From Branchiostoma belcheri (Eukaryota; Chordata; Leptocardii; Amphioxiformes; Branchiostomatidae): a stretch of DNA of 64,000 nt. The notes below the pieces were generated by a model. The model worked only from the letters and a program-made list of their open reading frames with translations. It was not told the DNA's origin and made no database searches. This document shows, one piece after another, positions 13,001-21,482 of the stretch; the first letter of the stretch is position 1, and each line of letters starts with the position of its first letter. Made by a program: the position numbers and the translations under genes. The stretch lies in contig NW_017803257.1 in the NCBI RefSeq assembly GCF_001625305.1, positions 198,360 through 262,359 of the forward strand, given 5' to 3'.

Positions 13001-14544
13001 AGTCTACGCGAAAACGTGTCACTTGTGGTGTCCCGCAAGGGAGTGTTTTAGGTCCTTTGTTATTCAGCTTATATGTGAACGATCTACCACAAGTTGTGCG
13101 TAAGTGTAAAATCCATATGTACGCCGACGACACTGTGCTTTATTACTTCGGCTAGGCTGTCAAAGGAATGTGAGGAAACTGTGTCAGAGGATATGAAACT
13201 GGTAGCTAACTGGTTTATTGTAAATAGATTATCACTTCACCCTGACAAACTAAATCCATGGTATTTGGATTACCTCAGAAACTGCGTCACGCAGGAAACA
13301 CTGTCACTGTAACTGATGGGTCTAACTCATTTGAGCAGGTCAATGTGTATACTTACCTAGGTGTCACCATGGACTCCTCTCTAAACTGGTCAGCACATAC
13401 AGAAAGAATTGTTAAGAAGCTCCTTGCTGGCCTTAATGCCTTAAGCCGGGCTAAACCTTATGTTACTAAGGAGATCCTGCTAGTCATGTGTCGAACCTTG
13501 TTATATACTCACCTGGATTATTGTGATACTACATGGTTACTGTCACTTTTTCATTGTAACAAAGTAAGATCACAACAATTGACTAGACTGTTAAATCGGG
13601 CAGCCAGGATTATTACTGGGCGATCACTCAAAGATCGTGTACCTACAGAAACCCTGCTTGCAGAGGCTGGTATGGTACCCCTGGCTGAAAGGGTGAAACT
13701 GAACACATTAGTAACTGTACACAAGGCAGTTCGCCACAAGGCACCTGCCTACATGACACATATGTTCAAATGGCTGTCACCCCCAGTGCTGAGAGTTCGT
13801 ACTCGCACTGCTACGAAACAGCTCTACAGCTTCGACCCTCACATGCTGGACACTCCCAAAGCACATGTGGAATCTTTCAAGGGCAGCCTGCAGTACCAAG
13901 GACCTGTCCTGTGGAACTGTCTTGCTGCTGACCAGCGGCAACTGATAGCAACGTCAGCTTTTAAAAACGGACTGTAGATGACCGCAGACGAAATGTGCCT
14001 ATATTGTATACTGTGATTGTTTTGTATAATATGTAAATGTTTGTAATATTTGTTGTATATTGTTGCATTGAATTTGTGTATGTAATTTTTAATGTGTGCC
14101 CAGGGATACCTGAAAATCAGATCAACTGATCTGAGGTATGCCCTGGTGAAATAAATAAACTTGAAGTCTACTTGACAATGGAAATAGACTAAAGAGGTTC
14201 AAATTAACTTTTGCTGTTGAAAAAAAATCGAAGTTGGGATGAAATTTTAAGGAAATTATTCGGAATGCACCTGATCTAAAGATATGGTCCGCCATAATCA
14301 AATTAGAACAAATTATGCATGATTATTGATAGTCGCGGTCATCCGGGGTCATCATTGATATCCCCAGTCGCGGATAATTAGGGTGTGCACCGTTAATTTG
14401 TATCTTCTGAGCATCAGGCATAACTTTGCACTGAAGAACATCATCATCAGTCATTTTTCTTTACTCACCGCTCTTTGCCGGAAGGAAGGTGTTCAGGCAG
14501 AGCAGGAGAAACAGAACAACAGGGAAGGTCAATTTCACGTTCAT
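6584..14544 (-). CDS. Secreted sushi-CTLD protein: signal peptide, 4 CCP, C-type lectin (complete model, 403 aa)
   Basis: Six exons join in consistent phase 1: 14544-14469, 9867-9700, 9451-9260, 9043-8864, 8360-8190, 7008-6584 (1212 nt, 404 codons with stop). Exon 1 encodes MNVKLTFPVVLFLLLCLN..., a classic signal peptide, and ends at a GTGAGT donor. Exons 2-5 are each one CCP module starting (V)xCP and ending TCxG at a GT donor. Exon 6 is a CTLD with EPS and WND. All exon boundaries have AG and GT. Such proteins are extracellular pattern-recognition or adhesion candidates; the domain order (CCP before CTLD) is the reverse of selectins. Intron 1 hosts a plus-strand LINE (about 10620-14165) and intron 5 a LINE fragment. 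Function is inferred from domains only. Confidence 0.8.
7071..7118. repeat. (CA)n microsatellite
   Basis: Pure CA repeat just upstream (in gene direction) of the CTLD exon at 7008. Confidence 0.9.
7360..8065 (+). mobile_element. 3' end fragment of a LINE (degenerate)
   Basis: Two out-of-phase open segments (7443-7631 and 7741-7932) match the C-terminal tail typical of APE-type LINE polyproteins, including a CPFCPNDIENEHFILNC zinc-finger-like block followed by Y-N-D-K-R. The intervening segment is frameshifted. It ends in AATAAAG near 8040. Lies in the last intron of the CCP-CTLD gene. Clade not determined. Confidence 0.65.
8190..9867 (-). CDS. Four CCP (sushi) exons
   Basis: Exons 9867-9700, 9451-9260, 9043-8864 and 8360-8190 each encode one CCP with four cysteines and the conserved tryptophan (GQWAGTVPTC, ATWSGNDAVC, RRWSGSSTTC, GQWSGTVPIC). 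Each begins after TTTCAG or CTAG and ends phase 1. The 9451 exon (VKCPNISSPLHG) is nearly the same as the exon at 23091 in the long CCP-vWA gene, and the 8360 exon resembles the one at 22280 (HLLGSSQVVCGSDGQW), so the CCP cassette was shared by duplication between the two genes. Confidence 0.85.
9868..10619. other. Intron sequence, no gene; (TG)n at 10048-10078
   Basis: Intron 1 of the CCP-CTLD gene downstream of the LINE. A TG microsatellite is followed by a G run. No coding potential seen. Confidence 0.6.
10806..12728 (+). CDS. LINE polyprotein, N-terminal part: leader, 2A-like motif, endonuclease, RT start
   Basis: 640 codons. Residues about 15-31 form a hydrophobic leader (RWSVWVLLILLVCNDGNA). 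Residues 84-92 are GDVERNPGP, the ribosome-skipping 2A consensus. The apurinic endonuclease follows with motifs LNETRL, GGGTGVYV, IYRPPS, MGDFNVD and SDHNLI. The C-terminus enters the RT (KATGVDKIPSRLLKD, then SNYRPVSVL) and loses frame near 12665, where one extra base separates SVL from ASKVMEKM. The element would nick target DNA and prime reverse transcription. The copy is not intact. Confidence 0.85.
   Translation: MSVHYNIMSSSSVNRWSVWVLLILLVCNDGNAIRSRHSIADEVITTRKQIWPSCPIQTTGNKMYRGQNYGLKNCPLNCTLAICGDVERNPGPDTGELHTWKKGVVYAFYNVVSLTRHLEEIQHLLLGGSRVHVLGLNETRLSENIPSSILEVSGYTLHRRDRDRHGGGTGVYVKRTIPSERRPDLEHVDLEVCCVEVKPEKARKTLLACIYRPPSSGCSWKNAAESFVHDLSVTAEKENADVMIMGDFNVDLNKSTHSSTSLEFLMRLYQLVPLISQPTRITEVSATCIDNIFVSNPDRHRSSLSVAWGSSDHNLIMTCAKAGVEVGGVRSREYRNYKNYSQQSFIDSLKAVRWETVLDCTQVSEAWSAFKDIFLSVAEAHAPITRKQVKEKGRPAPWLTDRVKNLMGQRDAARRKAIKTKDMKDWECYRSLRNQTTSMIKKAKKTHFESAITDAAEDPSLMWKIINSFTGKTKSKCQVQKIRRSDESCTSEPAEMAEEFNDYFSSCAADLARDIPVSEEDPLRHVPESTSTFRLRPVEETEVLNELLRLKPKKATGVDKIPSRLLKDSAPIIVKPLAHIFNLSIASGEVPDDWKLAKISPIYKSGNRDSVSNYRPVSVLKCGLQSDGEDGSQPGLPLCE
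11046..11081 (+). other. 2A-like ribosome-skipping motif
   Basis: The codons for CGDVERNPGP end at 11081, at residue 92 of the LINE polyprotein. DxExNPGP is the defining 2A signature, where translation skips the glycine-proline bond. Upstream context (NCPLNCTLAI) is polar-hydrophobic as in other 2A peptides. 2A-like sequences are known from APE-type LINEs of several invertebrates. Activity here is inferred. Confidence 0.8.
12670..13977 (+). pseudogene. LINE reverse transcriptase and C-terminal domain (frame-disrupted)
   Basis: 12670-13155 carries RT fingers and palm (FRKHHSTGTA, FLDLRKAFDTVNH, GVPQGSVLGPLLF, and the YADD catalytic box near 13117-13130). The frame then changes around 13148 (ARLSKECEETVSEDMKLVANW) and again near 13250 into 13258-13977 (YTYLGVTMDSSLNW, AARIITGRSLKDR, LWNCLAADQRQ). 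Both breaks are single or double base changes that leave residue order otherwise collinear with LINE RTs. Non-functional as it stands unless these are sequencing errors. Confidence 0.85.
14100..14146 (+). other. 3'-terminal hairpin of the LINE
   Basis: CCAGGGATACCT at 14100-14111 pairs with AGGTATGCCCTGG at 14134-14146 with one bulge, and an inner CAGATCA/TGATCTG stem sits between them. It is positioned directly before GAAATAAATAAAC, where the RT of CR1/L2-like elements recognises its template. Confidence 0.7.
14469..14544 (-). CDS. Signal-peptide exon of the CCP-CTLD gene
   Basis: ATG at 14544 (minus) opens a 25-codon segment with a short basic start (MNVK), a hydrophobic core (LTFPVVLFLLLCL) and a polar end (NTFLPAKS), then donor G|GTGAGTAA. 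It ends in phase 1, matching the acceptor phase of the CCP exon at 9867. It is too short to be found by ORF length alone. Confidence 0.75.
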
Positions 14545-14689
14545 CTTCAGAACAGCTGATGGGAGTGCCAAGTACAGGAGAGGCGTTATGCACCTGGGGT
14601 TGGACATGCAAAAGTTAGGTGGGACAAGTCTTGTTAGCATGGGGCCTCAAACAGGTCTTTCCTCGTAATACTAACGACTGCTGCGGTGC

Positions 14690-15350
14690 CGAAGCTGGTG
14701 TGTTACGCTGAAGGGCGGTTATACCGGCTATACAGATACAGAAGCTGGTGTGTTACGCCGAAGGGCAGTTATACCGGCTATATATACAGATGCAAAAGCG
14801 TGTGTGTTACGCCGAAGGGTTGTTATACCGGCTATACAGATGCAGAAGTTTGTGTGTTACGCAGAAGGGCAGTTATACCGGCTATATACAGATACAGAAG
14901 CTGGTGTGTTACGCCGAAGGGCGTTTATACCGGCTATACACTCAGATGCAAAAGTTTGTGTGTTACGCCGAAGGGTTGTTATACCAGCTACAGATGCAGA
15001 ACTTTGTGTGTTACGCAGAAGGGCGGTTATACCGGCTATACAGATACAGAAGCTGATGTGTTACGCCGAAGGGCGGTTATACCGGCTATACAGATACAGA
15101 AGCTGGTGTGTTACGCCGAAGTGCGGTTATACCGGCTATACACTCAGATGCAAAAGCTTGTGTGTTACGCCTAAGGGTTGTTATACCGGCTATACAGATG
15201 CAGAAGTTTGTGTGTTACGCAGAAGGGCAGTTATACCGGCTATATACAGATACAGAAGCTGGTGTGTTACGCCGAAGGGCGTTTATACCGGCTATACAGA
15301 TACAGAAGCTGGTGTGTTACGCCGAGGGGAGGTTATACGGGCTACACATG
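14690..15350 (+). repeat. ~50-bp tandem array, 13 units, related to a LINE 3' tail
   Basis: TGTTACGC recurs at 14701, 14751, 14805, 14855, 14907, 14961, 15009, 15059, 15109, 15163, 15213, 15265 and 15315, giving units of 48-54 bp. The spacing series 54-50-52 is repeated 358 bp apart, so there is a higher-order repeat. Each unit includes CGCCGAAGGGCG (a small hairpin), GGTTATACCGGCTATAC and GATACAG. Single copies occur at about 29205-29262 and, reversed, at 35862-35912. All three plus frames are largely free of stops, but the translation has no independent support as protein. Confidence 0.9.
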
Positions 15351-15649
15351 GTACAAGTATAGAACACTCACAATGATATACAGATACAGAAGCTTCTTAG
15401 CATGGGGCCTCAAACTTTTCCGGCCTTATTTTTAGCCCAGTGAGTCCCAGGTACCCACCACTACTGACAAACGGCCCCTCACGTACACATCCGGGCCGTG
15501 TGTCAATAGCGCTGTTTGTTAAAGCCGGGCGGACAAAGCCTGTTTGTGCAGCTCAGGTGTTGGGTTACCTTACCTGGCTGGGTGAGTTAATACTGCTTTA
15601 TTGTGCAGATTTCCTCTGTATAGAGGAGTATATCGTAGATAGAGTGTTT

Positions 15650-15800
15650 TGGAAAGGCACTTTAAACGACTTTCCTCACTTAGCTCAGGTGTATTGTCCT
15701 GTCATGTATTTGTTCCCTGTGTTGGTGGCGGCATTAATATAAGTTGAAGAAACTTGAGTCCGTCGTCACCACGTCTGGTGATTACATTTTGGAAGAAATA
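15650..15800 (+). mobile_element. 5'-truncated SINE copy
   Basis: Matches the body and tail of the SINE at 32671-32940 (GGAAAGGCACTTTA, CCTCACTTAGCTCAGGTG, ATTGTCCTGTCATGTATTTG, ACCACGTCTGGTGATTACAT) but lacks the tRNA-like head. Ends in an A-rich stretch near 15800. Confidence 0.75.
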
Positions 15801-17340
15801 AAAAAAAAAATAAGTGTTTCGGTTCTTCTGTACTCAAAGATATAAAATACTGACTGATTTAGCAAGACTAGGAACCTGTTCGTGCTTCTATAACCTTATT
15901 TGTTTTCTATAAAATTTCTGTGCCACAACAAGACCCACATACCTCACAAAGCTGTTCATTCAAACGCTATTGATCTATTAGTCCATATATTCAAATGAGA
16001 TGAAGACGAGTATTGGACAGATCAAATTACTTAAACTCTCTCTCTCTCTCTCAATCGAGGGTTAAACAACGTTAGTGAAATCTAGTAGTATGATATCACA
16101 ATAGATCTAGAGATTAGATTTTTTTTACATTTTATCTTTATTCACAAAATCCCATAAACAATACATTATATCGAAATTGATACGCTACTAACTTAAAATG
16201 CGAATTTACAACAATACCTAGTTATACGATTTACGACTATAGATGTACAGCAATTGGTGGTCATAAGACTTATACAGTAGATTTAAAGCAAGGAGAGATT
16301 ACAAAACTTAAACTACATTTTTACAGCACAGAAGTGGGCGAATCAAAGTGAAATGTCGATAGCTAAGCTTCTCGCTAGTCTGTGTTTTACGGCATGGAAG
16401 AGAATTGATGCTGAGAGGAAAAGGTAGACCCACCTGTTCGGTGTTCGTCAACAGCAGGAAATGCCAAGGTGTCGGGAGAGCGCTCATTACTGGTTTTACA
16501 TCATATTTGTACTCGGGTTAATGATACACAGGCTGGTGGCATATTGCAATAACGTGCCCGTCCAGGGGGCATATTTTTCACTCCAGACTCCAAACTAAGC
16601 TGTAATTGATTTTGTTAGGATTCAATCATGTAACCTGTATCGTGTAACATATTGTCTGGCACTTATGACCTCACAATAAAAAAAACAACTAGCAGGATGA
16701 TTTGGGTATGTAATGAATGAACAATGTCTAAACCAAACAAACTAAGGCATCCCTGGTGATATTCGCATCTCGGTTGTTTTATCCGGTGAACATTCAGAAA
16801 ACGACCGAGATCCCTCGGTGCTTCCACCAAGGAGATTATAGGCTTCCAGCAGGCATTCTTAAGACGTTATGCCTTATGGGTCGCAGAATTCGGCAGAAAT
16901 AGGGTGAATATATTACCAGGGGCGTGAAGCCGAGATGACGGTCACATTTTTCCTGGGTAGACAAACGAACTCTCTGGTGGCAAAATTTTCTCTATTTACA
17001 ATATTTCAGCCAGCGTAGTAGTCTGGTGGAGGCTAGTCTCCGACAACATTATGGCTACAAAATTTCGCAATACAACACAAATAACAGGAACTTAAGTCCT
17101 TTATCACATGACTGATGGTGTGGAGTTTATGAAATGAATGTTGACCGAAGTCTTGTGGGAGAGGAGTTATTAACTGGCGCTCCTTTGATACAGTCTGCTG
17201 AGTCAACAGCAACGGAAAACTGCAACACTGAACTCTGGGCTTAACGATCTAGCCTCGGATACAGGCGTCGTTGAGGGCATTTTTTTTTACATTTTCTTAC
17301 AGATACCGAATTATCATATTGCCTCTCAGGTTTTGTGAGA
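15801..17340. other. No gene seen
   Basis: A-rich and AT-rich sequence with a short (CT)n at about 16038. I find no exon, RNA gene or recognisable element. Confidence 0.5.
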
Positions 17341-17359
17341 AAAAGTAAAAATCGGCCTT

Positions 17360-17475
17360 AAAAGAATGTAGCTGGCGTGTAGCTGGTGTTAGACGGCCAC
17401 AGAGAACCCAGTTCGCCTTCATAGAACTGGGAACTTCTATGGCCGGCCAACTCCCCTGGCCAGCTACATTCTTTT
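17360..17475. repeat. Short fold-back element with 17-bp perfect arms
   Basis: AAAAGAATGTAGCTGGC at 17360-17376 is the exact reverse complement of 17459-17475, with an inner CCAGTTC/GAACTGG stem. Related sequence sits at about 1520-1600 in the opposite arm of the duplication. Likely a small MITE. Confidence 0.65.
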
Positions 17476-17599
17476 ACTTTTTCTACTTTTTATTCAACCT
17501 ACGTCTGGTGGAGACTAGTAGCAGCATACGGCATTCGAACTTTGCATGGCTTTGAAAAAAGGAATGGATGTGACGCGTTTTTTTTTTAGGAAAAACTCC

Positions 17600-18033
17600 T
17601 TAAGTTGGCGTGACTTGACAAATGAAGGCAAACTTCCTAGAGGAGTGGAAGGAACACGAAATATCGTTCCATTTGTTCCTAGCGCCAGCGTGCTTGTAAT
17701 CGGCGGAAACATACTCTGCACAGTCTTCGTTCCCCCTATGGTCGTTGGGTTCTCTTGGACCCCACGAACTGAAACCCCCAAGAGCAGCACCATCCCCCCA
17801 CACCCAACTTCCTTCCTGGCGGTTGAGAGTCAGTCCGAACCGGAAGAAAGCGCTGTTGTCGACGGCATTCTTCAGGTTGATGAGTAAGGTGTTGGTGACG
17901 GCATCGCGGGGCATGGCGAGGGTTCCGCCGTCAGAAGAACAGATTGCCCTAGCACCGTAGTAGTCTCTCTCCAGGTCGTACGCCTTGTAGCACAGCCGGT
18001 TAGTCTGATGGTATGTGTACCCGCTGGGACGAG
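17600..18033 (-). CDS. C-type lectin domain terminal exon (EPN type, first cysteine lost)
   Basis: Acceptor TTTCATAG, phase-1 entry, open to TAA at 17600 (144 codons plus stop). Reads ARPSGYTYHQ, where the usual first cysteine is arginine, then LCYKAYD, GTLAMPRDAV, FRFGLTL, WGDGAALGG, EPN, EDCAEY, WNDISC, RKFAFICQ. EPN with WND is the classic mannose-type calcium site 2. No nearby upstream coding exon of its own, so it is likely an alternative or orphan last exon of the gene upstream. Confidence 0.8.
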
Positions 18034-18893
18034 CTATGAAAGTAAAAAAAAAACATTGTAAAATGAAAACACTTCCACCAATAATGGTGAATTGGTACCA
18101 AATATCATAAGCTAGATCTATCCACATGCTACCGGTAGGTGAGTAGAGGTAGTGGAAAGAGCTCAAGTTCGAAAATGATTCACCTGGAATTCTCACACGG
18201 TACTGCATTGTGCTGTTTATGTATGTGTGTTTGTATGTCAACTTCATTACTAGGGAAGCTTTGGATGGTTGCAAAGAGGAAGTTCAAGTTCGAGAATTGG
18301 TAGTCTAGTGCGCACAACAGCAGCGGAGCTTTACAGTTTGAGGTAATTTTTTGGAAGTGCCAGCTTCGTGATTAATGAGCATGCGCAGTAGAAAGATCTT
18401 GGTGCTGGGAGTAGAGTGATGTAGCCACCCCAACTCCCCAACCCCAACCCCAGTTAGGGTGTCTTAAAGAAGGATACAAAAAATCGTTCCTGTGAAAGTT
18501 AAATTTATTGTAGTTCTGCAACCACAACACGAATACAAATAACTACGTACAATTAGATAACATCACTCCACGCAAAAATAGCAAAACTACTGTATTCATG
18601 TCGTATCCATGCATATATTTTGAGTTTTTGCTTAACACACGTCCTCCTAACCAGAAAACAGACAACACTGCCTGTTGCTTCACACTCATCCGGCAAACTT
18701 TTATAACACAGATAAAGAGCACCAGTTTTGCTCTTCAACAGCATTGCAAGTGTATAAGTTGTATGATTCCTAATGTCGTGAATCAGAACTTATAAACTCT
18801 CAATAAAAGATCCAGTGCTCGGAGATAATACAATTTTCAGCATAATACTGAAAGAATGACCAAGTTTGAAGTCATAGTTTAAAGGCCATGTTG

Positions 18894-19315
18894 TTAAGTT
18901 GGTGGAACCTGACAAATAAACTTCCTATTGTAGGAACACGAAATATCGTTCCACATGTTCCTGGCGACAGCTTCCCCCCAATTCGCGGAAATATACTCCC
19001 CACAGTCCTGGTTACCAAGATAATCGTTGGGTTGATTTATACCCCACGGACGGAACCCTCCAAGAGCAGCACCGTCCTCCCACACCCATCTTCTTTCATG
19101 GCGGATGAAAGTCAGTCCGAAGAAAAATGCAGCGTTTTCATCAACGGCATTCTTCAGGTCGATGAGGAAGGTGTCGATGGCGGCTTTGCGGGGCATGGCG
19201 AGGGTTCCGCCGTCAGATATGCAGGTTGCTCTGGCGTTGTTGTAGTTACTCCACTGGTCGAAGGCCTTGTAGCACAGTCCGCTAGCCTGATGGTATGTGT
19301 ACCCGCTGGGACAAG
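18894..19315 (-). CDS. C-type lectin domain terminal exon (QPN type)
   Basis: Acceptor CTGATATAG, phase-1 entry, intact 140 codons plus stop. ACPSGYTYHQ, LCYKAFD, GTLAMPRKAA, FFFGLTFI, WEDGAALGG, QPN, QDCGEY, WNDISC, RKFICQVPPT. QPN is a non-canonical tripeptide between EPN and QPD. A minus-strand AATAAA follows near 18502. Confidence 0.8.
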
Positions 19316-19867
19316 CTATATCAGGAAAGGAAGGTTCAGACTAGGTTTTTCACGTCACATGGTAACGGTTCTGTCAACAACATAGATATACATAAACGAT
19401 TGCCCTTTTATGGGACTCATATGTAGACTATCAATATGTAGTTTATCGTATTTGTATAAGGTATGTATGGCTGAAATGAATAAGGAATAAGGTAGCTGGA
19501 ATGATATCGGATATGATGATAATGATGATAATGATAGAAGATGCAGTGCAGTTCAAACAAGATACACGCGTATAGCTTACAAAGTCATGACATCTTCTGA
19601 CATTGACACCAACTTTCGTAACAAATAGAACTTAGTTCTGATAAGCGTTCTAAAAATCTATGCTCAGTCCCTTTAACACCAAGTGCATTTACAATGTTTG
19701 CAGATTATAGAATGAGGCTGAGTTCGTTGACGGGGCTGCTGTAGTCATGTTATAGTTTGGTAAATGCTCTGGGCACAAAGCCACGCTCTTCACAAACGCA
19801 CACAGTACTGCAACTTAAATCATGAAAGATGGAAAATGTTTGAAGCCATAGTTTGAAGGCCATGGTG

Positions 19868-20283
19868 CTAAGTTTGCCCCTCTTGACAAATGAACTTCCT
19901 TCTGGTGGAACATGACCTATCGTTCCATTTGTTCCTGAAGCGGTGATTTGCGGGATGATACTCCCCACAGTCCTCGTTATCCCAATTGTCAGGTTGTCCT
20001 GATTCCCACGCCCACGGACTGAAACCTCCAAGAGAACCTCCATCCTCCCACACCCAACGTCCTTCCTGGCGGATGTCCGTCAGTCCGAACCAGAAGTAAG
20101 CGCCGCTATCGACGGTATTCTTCAGGTTGATGAGGAAGGTGTTGGTGGCGGCATCGCGGGGCATGGCGAGGGTTCCGCCGTCCTAAGTACAGATTGCCCT
20201 AGCACCGCGGTAGTCCCTCTTCAGGTCGTACGCCTTGTAGCACAGTCGGTTAGTCTGACGGTATGTGTACCCGCTGGGACAAA
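19868..20283 (-). pseudogene. C-type lectin domain terminal exon with an in-frame stop (QPD type)
   Basis: Acceptor CCCCGAAACAG, phase-1 entry (V-C-P-S-G-Y). Frame is otherwise continuous over 138 codons, but the codon before DGGTLAMP is TAG where sister exons have TCT. Carries QPD (galactose-type tripeptide) and WND. It is the inverted partner of the CTLD at 962-1396, which is broken by a different lesion. Confidence 0.75.
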
Positions 20284-20928
20284 CTGTTTCGGGGAGAGGA
20301 TGGTTCAGATAATCAGACATCTAGCCACTCACGTCGTATTGCGATGCATCGTGATGTGCTATTGTGTCAAATCCACACCAACTACATTTTACATGCAAGT
20401 GGACTACAATCTTAAGTGGAATAACATGCGTTATATTAGGGCTACGCTATACATCTATGAATATATTACAGTAGCGTTAGAATCCAGGGATTTGTACAGG
20501 GTATCTATGACTGACAAATTGAGAGATAGGAAAGCAGTGGAGACCCGCATCGTCGACAGACGTGAGCGGCAATGATCATAATGATGGATTGGTATTATCA
20601 TCGATGAGCATAGTAATGATGACACATAATGTGATAAAGTGCATTGCAATCAGACCAAGAGACATGGTTGATGTAAGTCTGGTTTAATAACATGAATGTC
20701 GCGAGTGTAAACATTCAGTGGGCATTGTATTGATCAGTGTTATGTTGGTCATTCCGGTGTCACCAGATTTTGTACGAACTACTCTAATTACTACAGCCAC
20801 AACATGAACTGCAAGCTGGTCACACCACATTTGGTGGGCACATTGGGCATGATGCTACAGTAGAATTGTTTTAGCGAAAAGGTTGTTTTGATATTAGTAA
20901 CACCTTTCTTTCCAAAATCAATGCACCT
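20284..20928 (-). other. Spacer between vWA and CTLD exons
   Basis: Non-coding, reverse-complement match to 362-961. No own feature seen. Confidence 0.6.
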
Positions 20929-21482
20929 TCAACACCAAACCTTGGGACGGATTGTGTCTACGATGGTCAGCAGGTTCGAAAACGATGCCTCAAACACGTG
21001 CTGGTTAACGGGCCTGCTAGCCATGTTGTCAAGGGTTTGCCTCAGGGCATTTGCAATGCCAACGCAAAACACTATGGTGCCATCGTTTCTCAGTGTTTCA
21101 GAGTCCGATATGACGGCGCTACTTGAACTGTCTTTACCGTCAGTAAGGACGATCCCGATCTTCCTCGCTGTCGGTCGTCCGGAAGTGGAGAATTCGTTAC
21201 GCATAACGGACAAACCCGCGACAGAGGGAACTCGGCTGCCATGACTGTCAAACATGGTGCTGATCATAGATACCAAAGTAGGCTTACTGCCGGTGAGAGA
21301 AATGTACGTCTCGGCCATGCTATATTCAAATTTGATCAGCCCAACTCTCGCGTAACTTCCCCCTATTGTGACGGAGTCTATTACATCTCTAATAAAGGCC
21401 ATGACCGTTGCTCTATCGGAAGGGTCCGAAACGCTGCCGGAAACGTCGATCGAAAAGATGATGTCAGCTGCGCTGTCGCAAG
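20929..21482 (-). CDS. vWA-domain terminal exon of the CCP-vWA gene
   Basis: Acceptor TTCTCTAG, phase-1 entry (A-C-D-S), 184 codons with the stop. Complete vWA: IIFSIDVSGSVSD (MIDAS DxSxS), then FSTSGRPTARK, IVLTDGKD and a final RPKVWC-stop. All MIDAS residues are present, so metal-dependent ligand binding is plausible. Confidence 0.85.

Larger units (their letters stand above)
10620..14165 (+). mobile_element. CR1-like APE-type LINE with 2A-like motif (frameshifted copy)
   Basis: An almost full-length non-LTR retrotransposon in opposite orientation to its host intron. The 5' limit is approximate; the 3' end is a hairpin at 14100-14146 followed by GAAATAAATAAAC. It encodes an apurinic endonuclease, reverse transcriptase and C-terminal tail in one polyprotein, now split by three frame changes (about 12665, 13148 and 13250). 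Clade assignment CR1-like is by general appearance and needs phylogeny. Confidence 0.85.
19864..21289 (-). repeat. Right arm of the inverted segmental duplication (pairs with 1-1400)
   Basis: Reverse-complement copy of the vWA exon, spacer and first CTLD exon. See the entry at 1-1400. Confidence 0.85.

Noticed and set aside
14686..15376. Long overlapping plus-strand ORFs rich in Tyr, Arg and Leu
   Set aside because: They come from a tandem repeat whose unit lacks stops in several frames; all three frames are open at once and no start, splice or domain context supports a protein.
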